From Paragordius varius (lineage: Eukaryota; Nematomorpha): 64,000 nt of DNA. The stretch's first letter is position 1, and each line of letters starts with the position of its first letter. The notes under the pieces were generated by a model that was not told the DNA's origin, did not search any database, and was given only the letters and a program-made list of their open reading frames with translations. The stretch is taken from NCBI GenBank assembly GCA_964247055.1, contig OZ176050.1, positions 6,138,001 through 6,202,000 on the forward strand, in the 5' to 3' direction. A program made the translations under genes and the position numbers. Positions 24,675 to 37,818 of the stretch are shown here, one piece after another.

Positions 24675-27600
24675 ATGATAAATTATACGCGTAAAAGATA
24701 AAATAAATTCAACAAAAAACATATCATGATATTATATATTAGATAATACATTAATATATATATTTATACAATTAATGTTATAGGCATTTTATTATAAACG
24801 ATATATAATTAACTGTAAATTTATTAACACGGAATTCTACTTTATCTTTTTAAACTTTGAAGGTTAAACACTATCGATTCATATTTAATGATTGGAAATC
24901 TATAATTCTAACAATTATTTAACTATTTAAATATTTGTTAAATTTCATTTTTAAGTTTTTAATACCCACTGAAAAAAATCCCCTGAAATCACTTTATAGT
25001 AGTTATAATAAACTCTAACTTAGCATTATCATAAATATACCACCTATATATTTGGGATGATAAATCAGTGTTTAATATTTTCTAATTACTCATTGAAAAT
25101 GACCCCTCTGAAATTAATTTATAAATCTTTTATTTATAACACACTCACACACATTAAACATTTCTTTTTGATAGATGAAAAATTCTGGCGTCATTCATAT
25201 GCTGACCCATGATAAAATTAGTGATTTAGCTCGCATGTATAAATTACTTTCACGCGTTCCCAACGGACTTCAATCCATGACTCAATGTATAAGCTCATAT
25301 CTGAGGACTTTGGGTCGATCTCTGGTCTCAGAAACTGAAAATTGCAATAATAATAATAATAATTTAGTCTTTAATGCAGTAGGCAATAATCATACCAATC
25401 TAATAACTTGTAAGTTATATTTTGTTAGAAATTATGTTACATAATTATTATTTTTTAGCAGTCACATTCTTTTTATGCAGGTTAATTTACTCTTTTTTTA
25501 CCTGTTTTGCTGCAAAATTGTGACTTTTTTTGTGCAAAACCATTTTATTAAAAAAACTTCGATTTTCCATTTTTTCCACAAATTATTATATATTTATATG
25601 TATTTTTTTTTATATAAATATTGAATTAGAAAATATGAATATCATTTATTAATATAATATAAATGACGAATTTGATTATTATTTACAACATATAAATTAG
25701 AGATTTTTTATAACATAATACAGTAAAAGACTTTAATAAAATATTAAAAATTAGCTAAGGATACACGTTTTTCTATGTTTGGAATATATTTTGTGTGGAT
25801 TTTTTATTTTTTCCTTATTATGCCCATCAATAATGTTTGATAATAAATCTGAATTTAAAAAAATATGACTTGTGTGAAATTTTTTTGTTTCTTATGTTTT
25901 TTACAAATAGATTTGATTGTTTTTACAATTATTATTGAGACTAATTAATTAATATAATATATTTTATGGTTATTGTAAGTTTTGCAAAATTTATGCCACA
26001 TGATACAATATTTAAAAATTTAAGGACAATGTAGCATGAGATATTTCGTATTTATCATGTGCTAAGACTTTTTAAAACTTTTGTTATATATTGTTTTTTG
26101 GGAAATGTTTTCTTTGTAGTTAGAAAAAAAGGTATACTTATTTTTTTAGAATTAATCTTGAGGTGTTAATAATAGAAAATTAATACATACATTTACATTT
26201 AAATCGAATCAATTATTATGAATAATTTTTGTTTTTCCAATACAGTCCGCTTCCTTTATTATTTTTTTTAGCATAAATATATTTATGTAAACAAATTGTT
26301 TTTTCCTTTTAATACTTTAAAATAATTGTTGGCTAATAATATTATCGTTAATGACTGCCATCTGATTTGGACCAAACGACATTCTTTACATAATATTTTA
26401 ACTTTGTTGTTGCAAATACTCAAGTCCTAATGCATTTAGGTATCGCATAAAACGGCATTATATTTGTGGCAGTCATATATTTGGTAGAACCACTTTATAA
26501 AAAAAATTTTGTTTAAAAATGGTATCAATCATTAATACTCTAGTTCTTAGGGATGAAGTTTTTGGACAAATTAATAATTCAATTTTGAATATGCTTTTTG
26601 TATACGTGTTAATCTAATATAATCACACTTTTTTTGTAAAATATACTGGATTGCAGAACATTATATTTTAAAAGATTATATAACAATATATCTAAACATC
26701 ATTATTAGGCATATAATAAAACTATGTTGATTTAATTTCATTGGCCGATTAATATTCTCTTAAATTTCTTAGTATAATTAATCATATATTAAATGTTTTA
26801 TGGTTTCTTTAATATGTTTATTATTTTTTTATATTGTTATAAAACCGACACATATATTTAAGAGGAAAATATGTTAAAGATTTTGTTATATTTAAAATTA
26901 TAAAATAAAACAATACTATTAATCAATGATTATAATTATTTATGTATAGCCAATGCTGATCAACCAACATCATCTGGCCTGTTTCAAGATGTCAAACCCC
27001 AAATGACTTTTAATGATATGTGTGTCGGGACTTCTTCGTCCACCACTATAAATTCGGTTTCCCGAAAAAATTATATTGGTATTAACAATGAAATGCCGGA
27101 AGAATTGATAAATGGTAAATTTTAAAAAGTCCTTTAATATTTGTTCCTATAACTATTCCTAATAATTATAGACTTTATTAAATAAACGGTTATACACCAA
27201 TTAGCCCATTCATGCAACTTTCCGATTTTTAACAAAAGCCCTAATCGTTTTAAAATATACACATTTTCCACAAATTTGTACTTATAGGTATTATGAAACC
27301 CTCATAGTGAGCCAAATTAATTTTTTTTACTAAATTTTCAAAATCTGTTGAATGTTATGATATATATTATAATCAGACATAATTAATTTTAATATTTTTG
27401 TAAATAAATTGGTTATCTTGCGGGAAAAACCCATATCACGATCGTCATATTCAAATTTTGGATGTGATATAAGTAAATATAGCAAATTTGTTGTTAATAG
27501 TTGTGTCGTTTTGATGAAGGCTAACAAGCCCAAATTAGTATATGGTTACTATTGATGAAAGATGTTCACATATCATCCGCACATTTTATACTAAATATTT

Positions 27601-30600
27601 AGTTTTTTTTGGTTTGTATAAAATATATTAACAATGAATATAAAATATTTGGAATATCCTAGTCAATCGATGTATATTAAAATCTTTAATCTGTTTAAAT
27701 CTCTGAGTTCGTTTTTTGTATTATCATATGAATAAAATCGATCGTATTTAGTTATCGTGATTATTTATTCCTAAAAAGATGGCCTTTTATTAGATAAAAG
27801 AATATTTATGCAATAACCCAATCATAATTAGGTCCAAATCAATTTAAACTTTAGCTGAGATATTTATTGCTATATTTCTTAATTAATAATAATCATCATT
27901 ATTCTTGATCAAAATATTCAATAATGAATGTTTGATATATATTTATTTACTACATCTATGTGTTACAGTCTATGGCCTCTTTAAAATTATTTTAATTTTT
28001 GTTTAGCGAATAATAATGTGAGCACTGAAATTATGAATGGAAACTTGGCCTTTGCTATGGCAGTCAAGACGCCCGTCGTTTATATTCAAGTAGATAAATA
28101 TATATAATTAACAATGTGATATAAAATCTCTCTCTAACTTTCATATTTTTTGAACAATTTTTTTGCAGCGCATAAAATTAATTGCTAACAACATAAAAAT
28201 TATCATTTCTCAAAAAGCAAGAAAAAAATCATGAGAAGAAAATTCCTAATAATTTAACATTTAAATTCTTAATAAATTAAAATAACTTTAATTATTTTTT
28301 ACTTTAATAGTACACATTTATTAAATACATTTTTTATGTTAAAGGGATAAAAAATAAATTTTATCTTTGATAAATATATTTCGTTTATTTATTCCCTAAC
28401 AACAAATCATGCATTTAACTAGAACATTCTTGATCTAAAGGACAAATTTAATCAATTTTTGGTTGAATCTTTTTCCAATGATAAGCTCTTTAAACAATCA
28501 ATTGCATCAGACTTTGAATACTTCCTTAATCTTAATCCAAAATCACCCGAATATCTTAGCTTGTATATTGACGACAAACTAAGGAAAGGAGTTAAAGGGG
28601 TATAACTTTATATATTTTATTTAAATTTGCAAAATTTTGACAAATTTTTAACCTTTTTTTTATTTTAATAAATATAGTTATCCGAACAAGAAATTGATCG
28701 TATGCTGGATAAATCTATGGTTTTATTCCGTTTTTTGCAAGAGAAAGATGTGTTTGAACGATATTACAAACAACATTTAGCCAAACGATTGTTACTTAAT
28801 AAAAGCATGAATGATGACACTGAAAAAAGCATAATTTATAAATTAAAGGTATCATCATATATTTTTTGCTGTTTATTTTGAGAAAGAATTTATATCACTT
28901 ATCAATGCCAACATTTGAATTATATAAAATTAAAATTTTTGCATAATTTTCATGCGCTTAAGTAAATAGTATTGAGAAATTTTATGATTAATAATTATTT
29001 TTGTGTGATATATTTGAAAAGACTGAATGTGGATGTCAATTTACCGCCAAACTGGAGGGCATGTTTAAGGATATGAACGTTTCTCAAACTTTGAATCGCG
29101 ATTTTAATGCATATATTCAGACGTCACGAGTGAGTACTTTTTTTAATAAATTTACTTATTAACAGCTTTTCAGGACGTTTTATAAAAAGTTTCAAAAAAT
29201 TTAGTTTTAAATAAACTTTATAAATTATAGCCATATCAAACCTTGTACTTTTAAGGTTGATAATTCAGTTTTGAATCCATATATAAATAAATTCACTTTT
29301 ATAATATTTTCTATAGTCATAAACATTATCTGACTGATTTTTTTAAAAAAAGATATGATTATCAATTCGTAGTTAACTTTATATATATGCTTTTTGTCAC
29401 ATGCCGCAACCATTTAAACATAATTTACTTTTTTCATTTTAAGGAGTGTTAGCAATATATTTTTTTGTTTGTAAAGATAAATTCAGACGTTGATTTAAGT
29501 GTACAAATTCTTACCACTGGTTATTGGCCAACACAATCCTTATCTCCACATTGCAATTTACCCTTGTCTGCCCGGACCATATTTGATCATTTTAAAACGT
29601 AAATTTTTTTGGAGTGTAAATTTTTACTGCATCCTACATATTATTTCAATTTGCTGTTAATCATACTAATTTATTTGTAAATAATCCCTCAAACTTTAGA
29701 GTCTATTTAGCATAGAATGTTTTTACAATATTTTACAACTTTTTATTGATTTTCTCCACTTTATTAATTTTTAATTTAAATTAATGTTAACAGATTTTAT
29801 TTGAATAAACATTGTGGACGACAACTTAGTTTACAGCCTCAATTGGGTTCGGCCGATATAACAGCTTTCTTTTATGGCCCACCATCTATGAAAGATTCAA
29901 GTAAATACTTTATGTTATGGTAGTTTTTTTTGTTAAATAATTATTGTACAGTATTTAATTCTAGTTTAGAGAAAATGTTTATTTTCAGGCCTATTTTTTT
30001 GTGTTTTTATAGTAACTTGAATTGTAAAAACAAAAAAAAAGTGAACGAATTTCTTATAGCAAACTATATTTTTTTTATATAATATCCATGATTACAACTG
30101 TAAAATATAAAATCAAGTGTGTCAATTCGCTTATCCTCCTTATTTCGCCACCCAAAATTCAATGTTATACATATAAAAGATCTCAAATCATTTTTTTATA
30201 CAGATTCATTGGACGTACCCCATAACTCTAATTCCGGTGCAGGTAAGAATAGTAACAACGTTAGAAAACACATTTTGACTGTTTCTACTTATCAAATGTG
30301 TATTCTCACCCTGTTCAATGATTATCAAAAGTTAACATACGAGGTGATTGATATATTTCTTCTTTGTTTTGGCTAGAATGGTTTTTAAAGTTTCAATTTT
30401 TTTTAATCATGTAATAACTATTTTTTTATTTGTGTAGAAAATTGCTTCAGAAACCGATATCCCTGAAAAAGATTTGATACGAGCCCTGCAATCTTTAGCA
30501 TTAGGTAAAGCATCTCAAAGAATCCTTATAAAATTACCCAAGACCAAAGAAATCGGTAAATACAGTATTCTTTTTAAATGCACAATGTGAATAAGTCTAC

Positions 30601-33600
30601 ATAGTTTTTCAAATAGTTACCAGAAGGGCTTAATATTTTTTTGTGTTTTAGTGTTATCAGTAAATAATAATGCTCTTGGCTGTATAAGATATCTAAAAAT
30701 ATTTAATGAACAACTATATCAACATAAATTTACTCACACTGTATATATGTGATTTAGTTTTAAATTTTACCAAAATAAATAGTATTTAAATAAAATATTT
30801 GCTCTCATTGACATAAATAAATCAAAAATATAAAGTTTATAAACATTAAAAAAATCTTTAGCCTTAGTTATAAATTTAGAATATTTTAAATTTACTTATC
30901 GATACAAAGACGGTAGTTTATTTAAACCCAATTTTATGTAATTTATTTTATGCATATTTAGCTCAAGATCATGAGTTTATGGTCAACGATAATTTTACTT
31001 CCAAATTGCATCGTGTTAAAATACAAACAGGTAATTATGTTTATAATTATTAAAATACAGTAAAAATTAAAATTATACCGAAACAAAATAAAAAAAGACA
31101 AATTTTTTTACAAAAATGACCATACTTTTTAAACCTTGATTTTCCATTAAATTAATTAATCACAGTTTGTAATATACATAATTGATTGTCTTACAAATAT
31201 ACATCTCCTTCAATAAGTTATTTTATTCCAGTTTGAACCAGAGTGGTCTTTTAAATAAATGGTGTGTTTATATTTTTACGCCTTGTCCGTATAATTTTAA
31301 TTTTTATAATTTATTAACGGAATATTTTTTACTGTTTGTTCCGGCAAATAGAGGCTAATTACATTTGCATAGTATCCTTCTCATCATTGACAATAAAATA
31401 TTTTATTATGTTTATTTTATATAATTTTTAATGCAAAATTTGAGAAAATTATTCTACACTATGTTGACTTTGACAGGTGAAATAATATATGACTGGGACG
31501 ACCGTTATCAAATGATTAACAATATTCAACCATATAAATTTAAATTTCAAAAATATTAAATTTAAAAACTTTACCAATTTTTCATTAATTGTTATGATTA
31601 TTATTAAATAATCAATTTGAGAAGTTATTAAATTTTTGTATGGTTTATATACGACTAAGGTTGGTTTTTAACCGGTCAAAAATTAATCGGACTGATGATC
31701 GATTATAAATGAATTGATCAATCATAACAATTTATCATTTCCACAAACGAATATATGATGTGATTTGAACTGTTTTTATTGATCAAAATACATTAATAAA
31801 TACATCTAATGAAAGTTTGATAAAATAAATCCTATAATTTTCCAATTTTCAGATTAAATTAAAGTATTATACTGTTATTTTATTTTAATATAACTCAACC
31901 AAGTGATTTAAATTTAAAAGTGTTGGTTTAATTGTTATTATGCATGATTGCACTCTTAACCGGTTCAGACATAACCCTAATTGTAATACACATTTATAAT
32001 AATTAATGCCTATAACCATCAATAACTTTGTTATTAATATTTGAGAAGTTAAAAACCACTTTTAGTTTTTTACAATGGTGTAAAAATGGCATATACAGTA
32101 AAAAAAAACTATATAGACAAAATATAAAAATCAAAAGACAAATATATATTATCAGCCATCCTTTAATCTTTTCTATCCTTTATGATTAGGGTGTGATAAC
32201 AATTAACACTGCTACTCCTTATTTTTTTGCCACTTAATACATTGGGTTATTGAAAAAGATGAAGTTTAAAACCAATGGTTATCTTTGCGTAAAATAAATT
32301 TGTCTTTGGTCTTTTTTTTTATTTTTACATAACTATAGATTATTTTAAAAAAATGGGTCTCATAAGCAGTCTGGTTTTTTTTATGAAATGGGTTTCTTTT
32401 TGTCTTTATATAATTGCAATTTTACGCAACAATAAATATAGTTTTAGCACGGCAAAACCAACTTCCATCCTCAGCCACACAAAGTGATACTCATTTAGAT
32501 GAAATGATTGGAGAACATGGCGGTAGTGCGTCATTTTCCACAAAATATTATTATAAGAATTCGTTCGATGCCTACATGGATGCCACTGAGGAAGAACGAA
32601 AAGAAATGCGTGAAAGAATAGAGGAAGATAGGTGGTTGTTTCATTTTTTTTTCATTTAAACTTAACATTTATTCAAACATACTTAACACTTATTTATAGT
32701 TAACTAAACTTTAATAAAATATAATTTTTAAGAATTTTAGTTTTGATAGCATATATATATATACTACATTTTGAAGTTTACATATTAAATAAAACTTTAT
32801 TTAAATAAATGTTAAAAATCTAGTTTAAATATTAATTGTACCCTAAACGCATATTTAGAAAGATATTTTGATCAAAATTTAAAAAATTAGGAAAACTTTA
32901 AAAATTTTATGCTTATTGTATGGAAAATGGTATATTTTTACAATGTTTAGTTATTTAATGAGTATTGGGTTGGAAAAATGCTGAGTAACATGAAAAGTAT
33001 TTTAATAAAAGTGTTAAGTTTGGTTGAAAATGGTATTCGCTGACTATTATTTATTGCGAAAAATGCAAAACGAATAAGATTTGATATAATTTATTGGGGT
33101 TTATTGGACCTTTAATTAACGATTTAGAGTTTATTAGCGTTTTCTGATAACCATATAATGGCCAGATACTGCTCACAATTAAATAATAAGTCGTTTTAAC
33201 TTTGAGTATTGCTTATTAAATATTATTATAATGATACTTTTACCATTTTTTTTAAAGGTTAAATAAATTACACATAACTCATGTTTAAGTTTGGGCTCAT
33301 TTTAATCATCCCAAAATCGTACTTTTTTTTATTTAATCCAATATTGTTAAAAATCAATCTAATTGTATCCGCAAGAGTCAGATTAATATAAAATAAAGGT
33401 TTAATTAAATAATAATTATTTAACGATAATTTTTTTCCGATTGATTAATTAGAAAACACGAAATCGAAGCTGCAATCGTACGCGTCATGAAAGCGCGGAA
33501 GCAATTAAATCATAATGCTTTGGTGACTGAAATAACTGAGTTGTTGAAGGGAAGATTTTTGCCCAATCCTTCTATTATTAAGAAGCGTGTTGAAGCACTT

Positions 33601-35102
33601 ATTGAACGAGAATACATTGCTAGAAGTGAAAAAGATAGGTTTGTTTAAACTTTTATTCTATTTTTTTGGGTATTACAGTATTCATTTTAATGGCTGCTTA
33701 TTTGACACTAATGTTGGGCAATTTGCAACACAGTAGTATATGTAAAAAAACAACAAAATGTTGAATAAACAATTATTTCCTTTCTTTTTCCCATAAACTC
33801 ATGTGTTGCGAATTGCCCTACTATAGTGTAAAATAAGCAACCATTAATATACATATTTTAATTATTAATACATTTATACATTAAATGTAACGTCAAATTC
33901 AATAAAGTGTAACAAATGTTTAAAGTGGGTACATAAAAATGCTCCATTTTAAAAAGTTTATATGATAATAAAAACTTTATCTGCTCCAACACAATAACCA
34001 TAAGATCTCCTCCCCTCAAGTCCTCCACTTTATTCGAATTTGTCGACAAATTTACATACCTAGGCGATACTTTGGATGCTGGTGGTAGTATAGAATCGGC
34101 CTTATCGCATAGAATCAAAGCCGTCTGGAAAAAGTATTATAGTTTCGCACAATAGTAAATAATAAATACGTTTTACTCAGTTCAAAGGCAAAAATTTTTA
34201 TGACGGCTATACGTCCTGCTATACTATATGGTACGGAAACATGGCCTATGACTAAATCAAATCTACTATCACTGCACAAGGGTGAGCAAAAAATCCTAAA
34301 CGCCATTCTTTTCGCACATAACCCTAACATCTACAATTTCCAAGCCGAATTTTGCCCCTATCAAACTCTAAAAACTAAACCAATTAATACAGCGATCCGG
34401 GAATACCGTTTGCGTTGGGCTGGTCATATCTACCACAAACTGGATAAAGCTCATACAGTCTTATTCAACTAATAATAAAAACAAAAAAGGCAGACCTTAT
34501 AAAAACTGGCAATCCACCATTCAAGGAGACCTAAATTTTCAAAATATTGAAATCGAACAAGCAGAAGACAGAAACAAATGGAAAACTATAACACGCTTAC
34601 CTCATTTGAAAGGAGAAAATAGCTTATAAAGATGATTTATATCATAACCTCTAAATGATGATTAATATAAATTTTTTTTATAATTTATGATTAATAATCA
34701 AAGGTTTAATATTATGAAAACGCTTATATCCTTTATTAATATCTAGTTCATTGGACAAAAATTCTTGCACCCCCTCCCAAAAAATCCAAGATAAAAATGT
34801 AAAATATATTATAATTATATAAAAATCTTATTTGATGAGATCCTTATGTCTGCATTTTTTGAAACATTTTTCCATATCGGTGACAAATCTTGATTCGTAC
34901 CTTTTATTTTTTAAATAAATTTTCCAAATTTTTCGCGCCCCTTGGTATATCTCCGGACCGTTGCCCTTATGGGAACCACTGATCTAGGTATTTATAATTA
35001 TATTTATTGACCGATTTACTGCATATTTTAGCGGTTTTTGACTGTGGTCAAAAAATAATCATAAATTTTTTATATAGGAAGCTTTACATGTATTTGGCGT
35101 GA
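22981..35102 (+). CDS. CUL3: Cullin-3, complete, 21 exons
   Basis: Scaffold of BTB-adaptor CRL3 ubiquitin ligases. Exons: 22981-23001, 23026-23223, 23248-23367, 23602-23762, 24009-24123, 24285-24416, 24545-24592, 25175-25409, 26950-27114, 28007-28089, 28423-28599, 28678-28848, 29022-29129, 29477-29598, 29794-29900, 30204-30343, 30438-30555, 30962-31030, 32442-32631, 33453-33638, 35078-35102. Total 897 codons, closing in frame, against 768 residues in human. The start MRIRAFP corresponds to the part of the human N-terminus just before MTMDEKYV, the BTB-adaptor contact region; a further 5' exon is possible. The NEDD8-acceptor segment IVRVMKARK is intact (Lys840), and the last exon gives RKLYMYLA. 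Introns 1 and 2 are 24 nt each. Two extra segments, about residues 319-420 and one in exon 19, are absent from human. The last intron holds an RTE fragment and a hAT MITE. Confidence 0.97.
24639..24672. repeat. (AT)n microsatellite
   Basis: Uninterrupted AT run in a CUL3 intron. Confidence 0.85.
33960..34629 (+). mobile_element. RTE-clade LINE, 3' fragment
   Basis: Coding remnant of an RTE-type reverse transcriptase C-terminus: a [20 protein letters not shown] block, then [12 protein letters not shown], then [11 protein letters not shown], then a Trp-rich tail. These blocks are typical of RTE/BovB proteins downstream of the catalytic domain. It is 5'-truncated and frameshifted, as is usual for dead LINE copies. 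It lies in the same orientation as CUL3, within its last intron. Confidence 0.8.
34749..34981. mobile_element. 233 bp hAT-type MITE in the last CUL3 intron
   Basis: The right end reads GGGAACCACTG (complement CAGTGGTTCCC, the common hAT end) and the left end CATTGGACAAAAATT. Flanking 8-mers are ATCTAGTT (34741-34748) and ATCTAGGT (34982-34989), matching at 7 of 8 positions. Similar in size to the copy at 22332 but not clearly the same family. Confidence 0.65.
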
Positions 35103-35316
35103 TGGAATTATTACGTATCAGCTTTGATTTGTTCCGTTTTGTTGTGAAGTCTGACCTTATTTTTTATCATTCAAACATTATAATTTAAATCACTATTTTC
35201 GCGCGCATTTCAAATATATATTATATTTAATATATTCATTATTAAAAACGATGTCATATTTTACATAGCAAATATCTAATATTATTTAATAAATGATTTG
35301 ATTATTTAAATTGATA

Positions 35317-36259
35317 TTATTGATTTATTTGATATAATGCCAGGTTGTAATCGGGAAAATTTGATGTATTTAATAAATTTATAAAATCACGCATGGTTTC
35401 GGTATTTTGTGACAAATCAACAACTAGTTTATCCATAAAAGTGTCGTCTATAAAAAAGCATTTATCAATTTTAATTTTATTGATATTATCACCATCATGA
35501 TGATAAATTTTATAAGGTATTATAGCATAAGAATTTGGTTTAACTGTTACAGAAGGAGTTAAAATACCAAAGGATAATGTTTTGATTGTAATAGGTTTTA
35601 TGACTATTTGAGATTTTTTGTTGGATGAGATCATTAAATCACTTTTAAAAATACCGCATTCAAAGCAATTTATCGATTCGCTAACAAATATATCCAAAAA
35701 AGTTTTGCATGCATCGGTCCTTAAATGAAAAATTGAAATTTTATATTCATCTCCATGTTTCTTCCCAAGACTTTGGAAACAACATTTACATTTTATATTA
35801 CCATCATTTTCAATCATTGATTTGGGTAATTTTTTTGTAATTATGCAAAAGGGTAACTTATAAATAGTAGAATCATGAGTATGACAAAACATTTCTAAAG
35901 TGGATTCATTCTTTAAGTTATTATAGTCAATATTGGAATATATCGATAGTGGCGAAAAACATTGATGACATGTGTATTGCTGGATATCTTTAGATAATTT
36001 TTGTTTTAAAAAAATGCTAATTCGTATATCAAAAGTCTTATGTGAATAAATCATATTTGACGTAAAGAGTAACAAAGTATTTTGGAAGTATAGTGTATTA
36101 TTACCAATAACTAAATTATTATTATTCTGTAGCTTTACAATTATTTGGCTTTATGATTAAAATAAGATATAACTTTGATTCAATATTAGTAATTTTAAGA
36201 TGGGCGAACGATAATTGTGAATTAAAATCAATCAAGTAGACGCTATTTGCAGATTTCAT
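35317..36259 (-). CDS. UBE3D: UBE3D-like HECT-type E3 ubiquitin ligase domain protein
   Basis: Exons 36259-36139 and 36110-35317, 304 residues, with a 28 nt intron between. UBE3D binds the E2 UBCH10; its yeast homolog Ipa1 is linked to mRNA 3'-end processing. Sequence signs are a beta-rich N-terminus, then YTCHQC (aligning with FYCQNC of human UBE3D), EMFCHTHDS (aligning with EWCCHPDP), and IKCKCCFQSLG (aligning with VICKRCKVMLG), in the right order and spacing. The C-terminal MRDFINLLNTSN segment resembles the family's end. The first in-frame codon of the long exon is TTG, which is not the start; the spliced first exon supplies ATG at 36259. Overall identity is low, so the assignment rests on the Cys pattern. 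The start is 51 bp from that of FEN1. Confidence 0.65.
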
Positions 36260-36310
36260 AATATATCAATCATATGAAATAACCTAAATTTGAACGGAAA
36301 ACCGCGCGAG
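36260..36310. promoter_or_regulatory. 51 bp bidirectional promoter, UBE3D-like / FEN1
   Basis: The entire interval between the two start codons. It ends with ACCGCGCGAG, a small GC-rich patch in AT-rich DNA, next to the FEN1 ATG. There is no room for separate promoters, so shared transcription initiation or very short leaders are implied. Confidence 0.6.
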
Positions 36311-37764
36311 ATGGGAATTTTAGGTTTATCAAAAGTATTGGCCGATTATGCACCGAATGCCATAAAAGATAATGACATAAAAAATTATTTTGGTATAAAA
36401 TTTTCTAAGTAGTGTAGGAAGGAAAATTGCGATTGATGCATCAATGTGTATTTATCAATTTTTGATTGCTGTTCGGCAAGAGGGAAACGTTTTGACAAAC
36501 GAGAGTGGAGAAACAACAAGGTTTATAAAAACTCTCAATTTTAAGCCATTTAATGGGGATATTTTATAGAACTATTAGGATGATTGAACATGGAATCAAA
36601 CCATTGTATGTGTTTGATGGCAAACCGCCTGACATGAAATACGAAGAATTGGATAAACGCAAGGAAAAACGAATAGAAGCTGAAAAATTAGTAGAGAAGG
36701 CTAAAGAAGAAGGTTACAATATATTAATAATTTTCAGGTGACAAAGAATTGATGGATAAATTTAATCGTAGACTTGTCAAAGTTTCCAAGCAGCATAATG
36801 ATGAATGTAAAACCTTATTAGGTCTGATGGGAATACCCTATATCGATGTAATATATCGTCAAAATCATTTTTGCGAAAATAAATTAATTATAATGAATAT
36901 ATTAAGGCGCCTTCGGAAGCCGAAGCACAATGTGCTAAATTGGCAAAAGCCGGCAAAGTTTATGCTACTGCAACCGAAGATATGGATTGCTTAACGTTTG
37001 GTTCGCCCATTTTATTACGACATCTTACGTTTAGTGAGGCTCGGTTTGCAATTTTTTAAAATTTGCTTGATAATGAACGTTTTTAAAAAATTGTTTTGTA
37101 TTTTTAGAAAAATGCCGATCAGGGAATTTCATTTACCAGCTATTTTGGACGAATTAAAAATGGATCAATCTCAAGTTTAACTTATTTATTGAAATATTAG
37201 TTTATAGATTTTTGCATTCTTTTAGGATGTGATTATTGCGATACCATTCGTGGTATAGGCCCTAAGCGGGCTTTGGAATTGATTAAAGATTACAAAAATA
37301 TTGAAACAATCATTGATAAATTAGATAACAAAAAATATACAATCCCGCTGGATTGGAAATTTAAAGTAAATTTTTTGCATATATTCTTAGGAAGCTCGTA
37401 GTTTCTTCCTATCTCCCGATGTTTTGGATTGTGAATCAATTGAGGTAAATAAAATATTTTATATTATGAGATTAAATGGAAAGAACCAAATGAACAAGCC
37501 CTCATGACATATCTCTGTGATGAAAAAGGTTTTAACAGAGATCGCATTCAAAATGGAATTTCCAAACTCCATAATTCTCGAAGTGGCCCTACTCAGGGTC
37601 GTTTAGATGGTTTTTTTACTGTTACATCCAGATCTTCTACTACCTCATCCGATACCCGCAAAAAAGTTTGTTAAAAATATAATGTTTAGGATATCTTGAA
37701 AAAAACACCCAAGAAAAAAATATCATCGACTAAAAACGGTTCTGTTAATAAAAGAAAAAAATAA
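36311..37764 (+). CDS. FEN1: Flap endonuclease 1, complete, 10 exons
   Basis: Structure-specific nuclease that removes 5' flaps in Okazaki-fragment maturation and long-patch base-excision repair. Exons: 36311-36392, 36418-36520, 36546-36712, 36738-36847, 36907-37043, 37108-37174, 37201-37365, 37391-37444, 37471-37665, 37690-37764. They encode 384 residues; human has 380. Metal-binding acids are all present: Asp34 (AIDAS), Asp86 (YVFDGKPP), Glu158 and Glu160 (PSEAEA), Asp179 and Asp181 ([11 protein letters not shown]), and the Asp in [12 protein letters not shown]. The PCNA-binding PIP box TQGRLDGFF is intact and a Lys-rich tail follows. Seven of nine introns are 24-26 nt; the other two are 59 and 64 nt. 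FEN1 is head-to-head with the UBE3D-like gene and tail-to-tail with RRP15. Confidence 0.98.
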
Positions 37765-37774
37765 ACAACAATAT

Positions 37775-37786
37775 AATAAATTTATT
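37775..37786. terminator. Palindromic poly(A) signal shared by FEN1 and RRP15
   Basis: AATAAATTTATT reads AATAAA on both strands. It lies 11 bp after the FEN1 stop and 33 bp after the RRP15 stop, inside their 54 bp tail-to-tail interval. Use of the signal by both genes is inference. Confidence 0.6.
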
Positions 37787-37818
37787 CAGATATATCCCAA
37801 TTCTTTAATGAATTATTT

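Noticed and set aside
33639-33650. CUL3 ending with the read-through codons after KDR
   Set aside because: A downstream exon at 35078-35102 encodes the conserved RKLYMYLA terminus in phase.
36052-36075. TTG or internal ATG as start of the UBE3D-like protein
   Set aside because: A spliced upstream exon (36259-36139) with a 28 nt intron gives an ATG start in phase and the missing N-terminal part.
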